DNA from: Bacillota bacterium
GTDB lineage: Bacteria > Bacillota > Desulfotomaculia > Desulfotomaculales > VENG01
Assembly (NCBI GenBank): GCA_009711705.1
Contig: VENG01000001.1
Coordinates: 62,001 to 126,000, forward strand
Direction: 5' to 3'
DNA: 64,000 bases
Below the pieces are notes generated by a model. It did not search any database, was not told the DNA's origin, and saw only the letters and a list, made by a program, of their open reading frames with translations. Numbering within the stretch: position 1 is the stretch's first letter; every line of letters starts with the position of its first letter. This document shows positions 8,229 through 16,199 of this stretch, in pieces. Made by a program: the position numbers and the translations under genes.

Positions 8229-8559
8229 CTGCATTTTATGGGGGTGATGGCTAATGAAAGAGGGTGGTTAATATGGCTTACATGCATATGCTGCAATAAC
8301 CGTACAGGAGACTCTCAAGTAGTACTCAATCTAGGTAAAATGTGCAGGAAGCTGATTTTTTTTGCTTCGGGTACTGTTAATTAATCGCGATTCCTTAAGT
8401 GAGTTACGTTGACAAGGGGTTTACACTTGGTAAAAATAAACAGACTCTCTCCGCATTTAATTCAACTTTCAGTTGATTAACATAAAAAATCAATTTATAA
8501 GTTATTGCTAGCCATCTATATATAATATTAAAATCTTTTTTAGAGGGGAGAGTGATATT

Positions 8560-9378
8560 TTGCAAAATAAATTTGCAAAAAACATTAAACGTTACCGGAA
8601 AGAAAAAGGACTGACTCAAGAAGGGCTTGCACAGCAACTTGGGGTTACATATCAGGCGGTTTCCAAATGGGAAAATGCACAGGCAATGCCCGATATTGCA
8701 TTTTTGCCGAAATTATCCTATGTCTTAGAAGTAAGCATTGATAAATTACTAGGATATGTATCATATGATAAACAAGTTACTATTTATGAAGAAGAATATT
8801 CAATCCCAGAGTATTATTGGGGTACTAAACCCAATCCGATGTGTTACCGAGTTCTTGAAATTATGCCACCTACCAAACATATAAAACTGTTAGATATTGG
8901 TTGTGGTGAAGGCAAAGACTCAGTTTTTTTTGCAAGAAATGGTTATGATGTTACGGCATTTGATATATCAGATGCTGGTATCGAAAAAACAAAAAAACTT
9001 GCTAATATGACCGGGGTCGGTGTAAAGGTGTTTAAAGCAGATATTCTGGATTATCGGCTAAGTGCAAATTTTGATATCCTTTATTCAAGTGGGGTTTTGC
9101 ATTATATTAAGCCTGAATACCGACAAGATATATTTGATAATTATAAGAAGCATACCAACAAAAATGGAATGCATTTCTTTAATGTATTTGTAAAAAAACC
9201 ATTCATAGCCCCACCTCCTGAGAAAGAAACTCATGCTTATATTTGGAGGTCTGGGGAATTATTATCTCATTACCACGACTGGTTAATAAAGAGTAGTCCT
9301 GAGGTAATATTTGATTGCAATTCATCAGGAATACCACATCAACATGCAATGGGTGAAATAATTGCCAAAAAAATCTAG
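8560..9378 (+). CDS. XRE regulator fused to SAM-dependent methyltransferase, copy 2
   Basis: Translation identical to the copy at 7295-8113, with the same TTG start, the same upstream promoter (8409-8436), dyad (8462-8476) and downstream hairpin (9468-9493). Both copies look intact. Because no difference has accumulated, either the duplication is very recent or conversion keeps the copies equal. An assembly artefact is possible but less likely, because the outer boundaries differ from the inner one. Confidence 0.8.
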   Translation: MQNKFAKNIKRYRKEKGLTQEGLAQQLGVTYQAVSKWENAQAMPDIAFLPKLSYVLEVSIDKLLGYVSYDKQVTIYEEEYSIPEYYWGTKPNPMCYRVLEIMPPTKHIKLLDIGCGEGKDSVFFARNGYDVTAFDISDAGIEKTKKLANMTGVGVKVFKADILDYRLSANFDILYSSGVLHYIKPEYRQDIFDNYKKHTNKNGMHFFNVFVKKPFIAPPPEKETHAYIWRSGELLSHYHDWLIKSSPEVIFDCNSSGIPHQHAMGEIIAKKI

Positions 9379-9467
9379 AACCATGTGTAACTACCGGGTG
9401 GCGGGATAACCTATTGCACATTCTGTCCGGATTGCTGCGTGGCTTAGTTAAAATACCAGTTTTTTTA

Positions 9468-9493
9468 AACTTCGAGTATATGCTCGAAGTTTT
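9468..9493 (+). terminator. Intrinsic terminator of cassette gene, copy 2
   Basis: Same AACTTCGAG/CTCGAAGTT hairpin followed by TT as in copy 1, 90 nt after the stop of the second methyltransferase gene. Confidence 0.6.
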
Positions 9494-9725
9494 CTGCATT
9501 TTATGGGGGTGATGGCTAATGAAAGAGGGTGGTTAATATGGCTTACATGCATGGGTTGCAATAAATTTATAGCGCTTATGAGTTATATCCTTTATACATG
9601 AAGTTACTGGTTCAAGCGCAACTACGAAAATAATCTATGCTCCATCGGTAGAGAGATAGTAGGCATCAAAGACCTTACAATAAGTTATGCTGACTTGGCT
9701 TAAAAATTAATGGGATTAAATCTTT

Positions 9726-9754
9726 CAAAACAGGGCCAATCAGACCCTGTTTTG
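9726..9754 (+). promoter_or_regulatory. 10-bp perfect hairpin just before the fibre-like gene
   Basis: CAAAACAGGG (9726-9735) pairs with CCCTGTTTTG (9745-9754), loop of 9 nt. It is not followed by a T-run (AAATTAGTA) and ends 15 nt before AAAGGAG of the next gene, so it may be a leader structure, a weak bidirectional terminator or an mRNA-stabilising hairpin. The 170 bp before it hold no visible gene. Confidence 0.45.
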
Positions 9755-9783
9755 AAATTAGTATTTATAAAGGAGTAGATATA

Positions 9784-10908
9784 ATGTTGAAGCGACTTTC
9801 TAAGATATTAATTCAAATTTTTATATTAGTGCTTTTTACGACTGCTTTTAGTGTAGAATCATATGCTAGTACTGTCACTGGGGTTCAGGAAGAAACGGGG
9901 GATGAACGATTATCAGATAATCCAGGATATGAGATTATTGAGCTTACACCACTTTACCCAAATGCTAAAGTATGGCATTTAGAAACAGAAGCTTATGATT
10001 GGTCTGGAAATTTTTATTATATGGAGATATATAAGAATGATTCCTGGCAGAATTTAGAATTTGACAATCGCGGTGTTGATATGTTTTTTAATAACTCAGA
10101 TGTATCCAAAGTTCGTTTAAGAATAAGAGATTCAGGGTACGGTTTTTGTAAAGTCCAATATAAGATAAAATGGGGTACTTTTATAAATGATTATGATGAA
10201 TTTAATGATTTGAAAAACATAGTTAATGATATAAAAACCGATGCTAGCCAAGCTAAAACATCAGCAGATGCGGCTAAGTCTTCGGCTGACAAAGCAGCGG
10301 CAAGATCGTACTATAACAGTAATACCTCTGGTTATTGGAGCTATAACGCTTACTCAAAAGCTAATTCAGCCAACTCCAACGCTTCAGCGGCTAAAACTAA
10401 CGCAGCAAATGCAAAATCATCAGCTGACACTGCAGCTACAAATGCCGCAAATGCCAATTCGAACGCCAGTGCAGCTAAAACCGAAGCTGCTGCCGCAAAG
10501 AATGCCGCCAATGCCGCCGCTGGAGATGCAACCTATATACGTAGTACGCAATTACCTAATGTTGAAAACAAGATTGATAATTTGGAAACTGTGGTAGCAA
10601 ACATAGAAAACAATATGTCTACCGGAGACTCAGCTCCCCCATCAATAATGTCGGTAAAAGGTTATAACGGGGCCACGTGTACAACTGGCACCACTTTTAA
10701 GGTTGTTGTAAAGGCCAGCGATAATAGTTCTGACTCTCTGGAGTTTCGAGTTAAGGCTGATTCCGGAAGTTGGAGCAACTGGACTTCAATAAGTAATTAT
10801 GCAGTTGCCACTGGCATTAGTGGTGGCGGAGCTCACACCATCAATGTCGAGGTTCGAGATCAAGCCGGAAACGCGGCTAATGACACAATGACCGTTTTCA
10901 AAATATAA
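9784..10908 (+). CDS. Secreted alanine-rich coiled-coil fibre-like protein with Ig-like end
   Basis: 374 residues, ATG after AAAGGAGTAGATATA. Signal peptide at residues 1-29 (ILIQIFILVLFTTAFSVESYAS). Residues about 35-130 form an N-terminal globular domain. Residues about 150-260 are strongly biased to Ala, Ser, Asn, Lys and Thr in repeating units such as NASAAKTNAANAKSSAD, as in trimeric phage tail-fibre and collar shafts. Residues about 285-374 form an Ig-like domain (SLEFRVKADSG, TINVEVRDQAGN). Probably an extracellular, possibly trimeric, adhesive fibre. The ligand is unknown. A strong terminator follows. Confidence 0.7.
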   Translation: MLKRLSKILIQIFILVLFTTAFSVESYASTVTGVQEETGDERLSDNPGYEIIELTPLYPNAKVWHLETEAYDWSGNFYYMEIYKNDSWQNLEFDNRGVDMFFNNSDVSKVRLRIRDSGYGFCKVQYKIKWGTFINDYDEFNDLKNIVNDIKTDASQAKTSADAAKSSADKAAARSYYNSNTSGYWSYNAYSKANSANSNASAAKTNAANAKSSADTAATNAANANSNASAAKTEAAAAKNAANAAAGDATYIRSTQLPNVENKIDNLETVVANIENNMSTGDSAPPSIMSVKGYNGATCTTGTTFKVVVKASDNSSDSLEFRVKADSGSWSNWTSISNYAVATGISGGGAHTINVEVRDQAGNAANDTMTVFKI

Positions 10909-10934
10909 TATTTGACGATTTGATAAACCTATAG

Positions 10935-10963
10935 ACCCGGGAACCCCGGGTTTTCTTTATTTT
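10935..10963 (+). terminator. Strong intrinsic terminator
   Basis: ACCCGGG (10935-10941), loop AAC, CCCGGGT (10945-10951), then TTTCTTTATTTT. It ends the fibre-like transcript 27 nt after its stop. The two CCCGGG sequences are also sites of the type predicted for the XcyI-like system at 36-38 kb. Confidence 0.85.
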
Positions 10964-10999
10964 AGAGGGTAAAATTATAAGTTCCAATAGCAAGAGGGG

Positions 11000-11596
11000 G
11001 TGATAAATATAAATGTACTAGAAAATTTGAGTTATATATCGTTATTAAAAGATACTTACCTTGTCCGGCACAACAGAAATGTGTGCCAATATAGCCTTAT
11101 AATTACAGAAGCAATGAATTTACCAGAAAAATCGATTGAAATAATTCAACAAGCCGCAATTTATCATGATATCGGCAAGATAGGCATTCCCAACCAAATA
11201 TTATTTAAGCCTGGAAATTTAAGCTCCGCTGAATGGCAGATAATGATTCTGCACCCGGTAATCGGTGCAGAATTGTTGTCCGCTGATATATTTAACAAAG
11301 AGATTGTGGAGGCTGTATATCATCATCATGAACGCTGGGATGGAAATGGTTATCCGGATGGATTGGCAAGGAAAGATATTCCTATAGCAGCCAGAATAAT
11401 TGCCGTGGCCGACTCCTTTGATGCCATGACGGCAAGTAGACCATATAAAAAGACTTTAAACAAAAACCAAGCCCTTGAAGAAATATCTCGCTGTGCCGGC
11501 ACCCAGTTTGACCCTGAGGTGGCCGGTATTTTTATATCGTTAATGGATGACAAAAGATTAGTGAAGACCAGTATACAAAAAAGTCTATCACTATAG
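11000..11596 (+). CDS. HD-GYP domain phosphodiesterase
   Basis: 198 residues that are almost only an HD-GYP domain, with metal-binding AIYHDIGKIG, HPVIGAELL, YHHHERWDGNGYPDGL and the final ARIIAVADSFDAMTA. HD-GYP proteins hydrolyse cyclic di-GMP or related cyclic dinucleotides. No receiver or sensor domain is attached, so activity must be set by expression or a partner. The start is uncertain: GTG 11000 overlaps its own G-rich ribosome site, and a TTG at 11027 is the next option. It lies just before the ParM-type gene. Confidence 0.8.
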   Translation: MININVLENLSYISLLKDTYLVRHNRNVCQYSLIITEAMNLPEKSIEIIQQAAIYHDIGKIGIPNQILFKPGNLSSAEWQIMILHPVIGAELLSADIFNKEIVEAVYHHHERWDGNGYPDGLARKDIPIAARIIAVADSFDAMTASRPYKKTLNKNQALEEISRCAGTQFDPEVAGIFISLMDDKRLVKTSIQKSLSL

Positions 11597-11629
11597 GTAA
11601 ATAAATTATCACGAAAGGTGGAAGATGTT

Positions 11630-12643
11630 ATGACGACGATTCCAGAAACACAAGTATGCCAGTTTCCCCAAAAGAAAAACGTAGTGGCGGTAGATGTAGG
11701 ATATGGTTACACCAAGGCAGTGTCAAGCAGCGGCAGGAGAATATGTTTCCCCTCTGTTATCAGCCCGGCAAGGGAGCTGCCCCTGGCTGCACTCTCTGAC
11801 AATACTATCGGGCACAAAGTTGCAATCCGTAAAGAAGGTGAGCAACAAGAAGAATACTTCGTAGGAGAATTAGCAGTGCAAGAAGGACACTCTGTACACT
11901 TCACCTTGGATGATGTGAAGCACAAACACCCGGCCCATGACATAGTGCTCCTTACAGCGGCAGCTCTCTTAGAACCCGAATCAATCAATAAGTTGGTTGT
12001 CGGCCTTCCGGTTGATTATTACCGGGAACAAGGAAAAAGCCTGCAGAACCATCTCCAAAACCTAAGTGCCACAGTAGCGGTAGATGGAACTCCGGAAGTA
12101 TCATTAAGCTTTGAAGAAATACAGGTTTACCCGCAGGGGGCCGGAGCCCTTCTCACCGTTCCAGACATACCTGGAGGCGGGATAATTGCCATGGTGGACG
12201 TGGGACACAAGACAACAGACTGCGTTGCTATTGAAGTAAAGAATGGAAGCAGTAGGCCGGTTCAGTCCATGTGTGTTAGTGTGGAGGCTGGCATTTTACA
12301 TGTGCACAAGGCCGTCTCAGAGGAATTTCTAAAGCGCACCGGCATACGGCTCCCTGCTAATTACACGGGGCAGGTAATGCGTGATGGCCAAATATGGTTC
12401 AGAGGTGAGAAGGTAGATCTGGGCCAGACACTAAAAGAAAAGCGCCGAGTAGTTGCCAGGGCTATTGTGGATGGGGTAATGGCTGCCTGGGGTGACCGCG
12501 CGGATTTCGTGCGGCAGGTTTACCTGGCCGGTGGCGGTGTTTTAGAACTGCCGGAACTTGGAGATATGCTTAAGGGATCATCCATTGTTTCGGATCCGCA
12601 ATTTGCTAATGCGATTGGCTTCTTGAAATTTGGTGAGAGCTGA
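11630..12643 (+). CDS. parM: ParM/StbA-type actin-like ATPase
   Basis: 337 residues from ATG 11630, eight nt after AAAGGTGG; a GTG at 11618 is the alternative. Actin-fold motifs are clear: phosphate-1 NVVAVDVGYGYTKAV, phosphate-2 IIAMVDVGHKTTDCVAI and the adenosine loop VYLAGGGVLELPEL. Such ATPases form filaments that push plasmid copies apart through a DNA-binding adaptor on a centromere. The natural partners here are the box array at 14047-14474 and the possible ribbon-helix-helix gene at 14496. A segregation role is inferred from family and layout. Three small genes of unknown role lie between. Confidence 0.8.
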   Translation: MTTIPETQVCQFPQKKNVVAVDVGYGYTKAVSSSGRRICFPSVISPARELPLAALSDNTIGHKVAIRKEGEQQEEYFVGELAVQEGHSVHFTLDDVKHKHPAHDIVLLTAAALLEPESINKLVVGLPVDYYREQGKSLQNHLQNLSATVAVDGTPEVSLSFEEIQVYPQGAGALLTVPDIPGGGIIAMVDVGHKTTDCVAIEVKNGSSRPVQSMCVSVEAGILHVHKAVSEEFLKRTGIRLPANYTGQVMRDGQIWFRGEKVDLGQTLKEKRRVVARAIVDGVMAAWGDRADFVRQVYLAGGGVLELPELGDMLKGSSIVSDPQFANAIGFLKFGES

Positions 12644-12655
12644 GAGGGGCATTAT

Positions 12656-12883
12656 ATGATGTATCTCCCTCCTAAGGAGCGGATGAAAATTTCTTTGCGC
12701 CGATCTGAAGTGGAAGCAACCGGTAAGCCGTTTTATACAAGGTGGCAAGATGTACCGGAAGGTTATTTAACTAAAACTAAATGCGAAGAGTTAAAGCAAC
12801 CGGTTCGTGAAAAGGAGGAACCGGTTGCTTATATTCTAGCGAGGCTGTGGAACGGATATTTACCTCTGTATGATAGAACATAA
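12656..12883 (+). CDS. Small hypothetical protein
   Basis: 75 residues. ATG at 12656 or 12659 follows GAGAGGGGC closely, 12 nt after the ParM-type stop, so it is probably cotranscribed. The sequence is basic, with no membrane segment or known motif (KERMKISLRRSEVEATGKP at the N-terminal end, ARLWNGYLPLYDRT at the end). It could be an accessory of the partition module, but nothing shows this directly. Confidence 0.5.
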   Translation: MMYLPPKERMKISLRRSEVEATGKPFYTRWQDVPEGYLTKTKCEELKQPVREKEEPVAYILARLWNGYLPLYDRT

Positions 12884-12907
12884 TCTTTGTGAGGAGATTA
12901 GATTGCT

Positions 12908-13636
12908 TTGAGGATTAATCCAATAGTTTACAACAACAGTTCGATATATGGCAGTTGGTATCTTGAAGGAAAAGGATCTGAACAAACATGGCTGATGATA
13001 GAGTTTCTACAAAAACATATTTCTTTATATACCCATAAAGATGTGTACCGTTTTCTTACAGATTCGGACTTCAGAAAATCTATTGTAAAACCGGCCATAG
13101 TAAATATTTCGGTTGCTATAGATCCCTACAAATTGTGGATGCGAAAATATGAATATCAAATTGGTCGAAAAAAATGGCATAAGGAAGCGGTAAGAATTGT
13201 GTCTAACCTGATTAATTTACCGGATCCTGCGCCACTGTTTCCATCTGAAAAGGAAATTCAAGTCTATAATACCATAGTTAATAGTTACCAGTATATTATT
13301 CCTATAGTTTTTTCGCGAATTCCTGACGGTCAAGACGGAAAGCATAGCATTTTTTATAAGGAAGAGCTTCTTTTCTATCTTGAGACATATGGCTTTGAGT
13401 TCTTAGATTTTCATACAATAGGAGCCGGGTTAGGTAATACCGTTCTGTTTATTCAAATTAAGCTTAAACAATACCACACTTACGAAAAAGAGATAATGGA
13501 TATTTACCTTCCCTTTAATGAGTTGGTGACCCTTTATACAAAGCTATTTAATAAAGAATATCCATACCAACATGGGCGCTTTGATTATTATGACTTAGGG
13601 AAGAGGGCAAACAGCTTTAAGTCAATGGAGGTTTAA
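12908..13636 (+). CDS. Hypothetical 242-residue protein
   Basis: TTG start at 12908 with GAGGAG ten nt upstream. The product is soluble, rich in aromatic and basic residues, with no signal peptide or recognisable domain. It follows the small 75-residue gene by 24 nt and precedes another small gene by 36 nt, suggesting one transcript from the ParM-type gene to 13984. Function unknown. Confidence 0.5.
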   Translation: MRINPIVYNNSSIYGSWYLEGKGSEQTWLMIEFLQKHISLYTHKDVYRFLTDSDFRKSIVKPAIVNISVAIDPYKLWMRKYEYQIGRKKWHKEAVRIVSNLINLPDPAPLFPSEKEIQVYNTIVNSYQYIIPIVFSRIPDGQDGKHSIFYKEELLFYLETYGFEFLDFHTIGAGLGNTVLFIQIKLKQYHTYEKEIMDIYLPFNELVTLYTKLFNKEYPYQHGRFDYYDLGKRANSFKSMEV

Positions 13637-13672
13637 CATCGAAGCAATATTAGAAGGAGAGGAGGAATTTAG

Positions 13673-13984
13673 GTGAAAAAGATGTTTCGGGTCAACGAAG
13701 ATGGGGTTGCTGAGTGGGTGGTAGCCGAAAATAAGCAGCAGGCGATAAAATTCTGCCAGCAAATATGGGGTGAAAACTGTATTAAAGAGGCATTTAAAGA
13801 ATACCTTCAAGATGTTCCGGGAAGTACGTTCGAAAACTTTGTTGACTATTATGTCCAAGAGGAAAACCCTAAAAACAAGTTCACTTTCCACCATGACAAC
13901 GGTGAGCAGATAACAAAGACTATTAATGAGTTTTTGAATGATGTAAGAGAAGTACCAAGCTATTTTGCCTGCCAGGATTACTAA
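13673..13984 (+). CDS. Hypothetical 103-residue protein
   Basis: GTG start after GGAGAGGAGGAATTTAG. The product is acidic and mixed alpha/beta in appearance (MFRVNEDGVAEWVVAENKQQ at the start). No membrane segment or motif. It is the last gene before the GGTGTGAC box array, ending 63 nt from the first box. Confidence 0.5.
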   Translation: MKKMFRVNEDGVAEWVVAENKQQAIKFCQQIWGENCIKEAFKEYLQDVPGSTFENFVDYYVQEENPKNKFTFHHDNGEQITKTINEFLNDVREVPSYFACQDY

Positions 13985-14046
13985 CCATTGGTGGTTGTGG
14001 TTTCCCGGTAATGCGGTAAAAGAATTGGTTTGTTTATATTTAAGGT

Positions 14047-14474
14047 GGTGTGACCGGGTAAACGGTGATGGCGCAAGGCCTAAAAAGCAGAAATAACGAA
14101 AATCGTCACACCGGCTCATGGCATATAATTTATAGGGTGTGACAATTAACTCCGAAATAAGTGATTAACACCTGTGGCAGTTGGGCTTACATGGTCACAC
14201 GAAAAAAGAATAACAGGTGTGACGGAAATAGTGGGAAAATGGCTAAAAGTCAAGTGAGGCAAAGCTTGAGTTGGTCACACCATATTAAATTTTTTCGGTG
14301 TGACCACGAAACCACTGGTACTGTAAGACCTGAGTACCATTTTTAAAATAAAATCGTCACACCGTTTTTAAAACGCCCCAATTATTCGGTGTGACGATTA
14401 TCGTGTAAAACAAGTCTAAGCTAACGCGCTGTTGTGATTTACAAGTCTCACCAGTTTAAAAAATATAATGTGAC
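14047..14474 (+). repeat. Array of eleven alternating GGTGTGAC boxes (candidate centromere or iteron origin)
   Basis: Boxes at 14047+, 14105-, 14136+, 14194-, 14216+, 14274-, 14297+, 14356-, 14388+, 14445- (GTCTCACC) and 14467+ (AATGTGAC). Orientation alternates strictly. Plus-to-minus distances are 58, 58, 58, 59 and 57; minus-to-plus distances are 31, 22, 23, 32 and 22. The 14354-14397 pair extends to 12-bp arms, ATCGTCACACCG and CGGTGTGACGAT. No credible gene lies in the block. It sits directly before the ribbon-helix-helix candidate gene. Regular inverted boxes of this kind are typical of binding arrays for segregation adaptors or replication initiators. Confidence 0.85.
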
Positions 14475-14495
14475 GCGAAAGGTGTTGTAGATAAC

Positions 14496-14798
14496 ATGAG
14501 TCCCAGTGGGCGTAAGGGTAAAGGTGGTCACATCAAATCCTTGCATATTAAACTTCCAGTGGATCACCCGGTGTTTTCGTTTCCGGAAGGAGAGCGCAGC
14601 AGGGTTGCCAGAGAATGGTTAGAACAAGGCAGACAGGTGACTAAAGCTATGCAAGAATTAAAACAAGAGCTGCAAGAGATTAAAGAGATCTTAAAAAAAG
14701 GAGGAAAGATTGAAAAACCAAACCAGGTTCTCGAACAAAGACATGATACGGAATGCCAAAATGCCACAATTGATCCTGCGGTATTCTTGAAAATTTAA
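14496..14798 (+). CDS. Possible ribbon-helix-helix DNA-binding protein (ParR-like adaptor candidate)
   Basis: 100 residues, ATG start 22 nt after the last GGTGTGAC box. Residues about 13-45 (IKSLHIKLPVDHPVFSF, then EGERSRVAREWLEQG) look like a beta strand and two helices of a ribbon-helix-helix fold. Residues 46-75 form a heptad-rich helix (MQELKQELQEIKEILKK). The position next to the array and the presence of a ParM-type ATPase in the same element make it the best adaptor candidate. The fold is judged by eye, and a plain coiled-coil protein is possible. Confidence 0.5.
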   Translation: MSPSGRKGKGGHIKSLHIKLPVDHPVFSFPEGERSRVAREWLEQGRQVTKAMQELKQELQEIKEILKKGGKIEKPNQVLEQRHDTECQNATIDPAVFLKI

Positions 14799-14824
14799 AA
14801 AAAACTTGAGGAGGGAAGTAAAAC

Positions 14825-15151
14825 ATGCTGGTTTACTTAGCACACCCGGTTGTTTCGGACCCTACTGGCAATTACCAAAAAGCCAAGCGAATAGCTAGGG
14901 AAATTGTAAACCGGTACCCGGAAGTGGTGCCGGTTTCGCCTGTACTGAACTTTTGCTATTTTCGCGAACCGGAGGAAAGGGAAAAAATCATGAAATGTTG
15001 TTTGCAGCTTTTATCAAAGTGCGAAGAACTCTGGCTTACAGGACAGTGGTGGAACTCAAGTGGTTGCCTGCAGGAAAAACAGTTTGCCGAAGAACTTGGC
15101 ATTCCGGTGCGGATGTACAGCTTTCCGTCTGTAATAAATGTGGCAGAATAG
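14825..15151 (+). CDS. DUF4406-like / nucleoside 2-deoxyribosyltransferase-fold protein
   Basis: 108 residues, ATG after GAGGAGGGAAGTAAAAC. It begins VYLAHPVVSD, continues with NYQKAKRIAREIV and then VVPVSPVLNF, and ends with a CEELWLTGQWW-like strand and EKQFAEELGIPV. This follows the small nucleoside-deoxyribosyltransferase-like fold found on phages and plasmids. The usual catalytic Glu is not obvious to me, so an enzyme role is uncertain. Its end lies 13 nt before the ATG of the next gene. Confidence 0.6.
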   Translation: MLVYLAHPVVSDPTGNYQKAKRIAREIVNRYPEVVPVSPVLNFCYFREPEEREKIMKCCLQLLSKCEELWLTGQWWNSSGCLQEKQFAEELGIPVRMYSFPSVINVAE

Positions 15152-15164
15152 TGAGGGATTCTCA

Positions 15165-16178
15165 ATGATTGACGGTAAAGTATTTCACAAACTTAAGCGA
15201 GTAGTCGTAAAAGAAGAATTCGTTGCTCTGACTGGCGACATGATAAAGGCCATAATATTAAACCAATTTATTTATTGGAGTGAGCGTGTACAGGATTTTG
15301 ACAAGTTTATTCAAGAGGAAAAAGCCCGTGCCAAAGTGGACGATGAAGAAATCAAAATCAGTCAAAGCAATGGCTGGATATACAAAAGCGCAGAAGAACT
15401 ATCAGACGAAACCATGCTAAACCTTGCCCATAACACTATCAGGCGCCATATTAAATATCTAACCGACAAAGGCTGGATAGACCAAAGAACGAATCCGGAC
15501 CGTAAATGGGACAGGACCACTCAATACCGTGTAAACCTTGTAAAAATCAACAGTGACCTCATGAAAATCGGGTATGCTTTACAAGATTACAAGGTGGAAT
15601 TGAATGGCTTGGACATAGATAAATCACCAACTGACACTCGAATGTCCGAAATGGACAATGCATTGTCCAAAATGTACAATGGAACCTCCAAATTGGACAA
15701 TCGAACATTACAAAATGGACAAGCAATACCAGAGATTACTACAGAGATTACTACAGAGACTACACACAAAGATTACAACATAGATTATAACCCTATCCAT
15801 CCATCCACTGATCAAGATAATATTATCTTAGAGGGGACCGCGAGTGATGGATCGATGGAAGCGGAATCCATAAACGATTTACCCGACATACATTCTGATA
15901 CTGCAGAACAACAAGAATCGTTGGGTGCAAAATTAGTAATCCAACAAATTTGTCAAAACACCGGCGCTAATGCAGTCCAAGTTCAAGAAGCTATCAAAAG
16001 GGCTAACCGGATGGAAAGGGAAGGTAAGGTTCGAAGCAACTACCTAAAACTTGTTGAGGCCATAGCCGGCAGTATTGTGAAAGAGGACCTGGTTAAAGAG
16101 AGTAACCCAACTGAAAGAGAGAAAAGAGAGCAGGAGAGACAAGACAAGGAATTTTTCAGAGATCTATACGCAGGCTGA
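15165..16178 (+). CDS. Winged-helix replication-initiator-type protein
   Basis: 337 residues from ATG 15165, after GTGAGGGATTCTCA; an upstream GTG at 15138 overlaps the previous gene. Residues about 15-130 resemble the winged-helix start of phage and plasmid replication proteins (VVKEEFVALTGDMIKAIILN, later GWIYKSAEELSDE and HNTIRRHIKYLTDKGWI). Then comes a low-complexity linker rich in Thr, Asp and Asn, and a basic helical C-terminus. Together with the box array and ParM-type gene this suggests autonomous replication of the excised element. Direct proof of origin binding is lacking. Confidence 0.6.
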   Translation: MIDGKVFHKLKRVVVKEEFVALTGDMIKAIILNQFIYWSERVQDFDKFIQEEKARAKVDDEEIKISQSNGWIYKSAEELSDETMLNLAHNTIRRHIKYLTDKGWIDQRTNPDRKWDRTTQYRVNLVKINSDLMKIGYALQDYKVELNGLDIDKSPTDTRMSEMDNALSKMYNGTSKLDNRTLQNGQAIPEITTEITTETTHKDYNIDYNPIHPSTDQDNIILEGTASDGSMEAESINDLPDIHSDTAEQQESLGAKLVIQQICQNTGANAVQVQEAIKRANRMEREGKVRSNYLKLVEAIAGSIVKEDLVKESNPTEREKREQERQDKEFFRDLYAG

Positions 16179-16199
16179 CGAAAAGGATGTGTTATTACC

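Larger units (their letters stand above)
7014..8278 (+). repeat. Perfect tandem duplication, copy 1 (1265 bp)
   Basis: The sequence from 7014 onward recurs at an offset of exactly 1265, up to 8287/9552. I found no difference where I compared copies, including the whole coding region and both flanks. The unit holds a promoter, an operator-like dyad, the XRE-methyltransferase gene and a terminator. Boundary sequences at 7011, 8276 and 9541 are related, which fits unequal crossover or cassette insertion. The perfect identity means the event is recent. Confidence 0.9.
8279..9552 (+). repeat. Perfect tandem duplication, copy 2
   Basis: Second copy of the 1265-bp unit, running to 9543 with nine further identical bases shared with the start of the unit. 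After 9552 the sequence diverges (GGGTTGCAATAAATTT instead of ATGCTGCAATAACC). The divergence falls inside the boundary motif, so this motif marks the recombination junction. Confidence 0.9.

Noticed and set aside
8247..8384. 45-codon frame starting MANERGWLIWLTC at the cassette junction
   Set aside because: It has a G-rich upstream stretch, but differences between boundary copies are mostly amino-acid changing, so coding selection is not supported.
10241..10597. 118-codon alternative frame in the fibre-like gene
   Set aside because: Results from the repetitive Ala-rich coding sequence read in another frame.
14047..14474. CRISPR array
   Set aside because: Repeats are only about 8 bp, alternate in orientation and lack uniform spacers. 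No cas genes are nearby.
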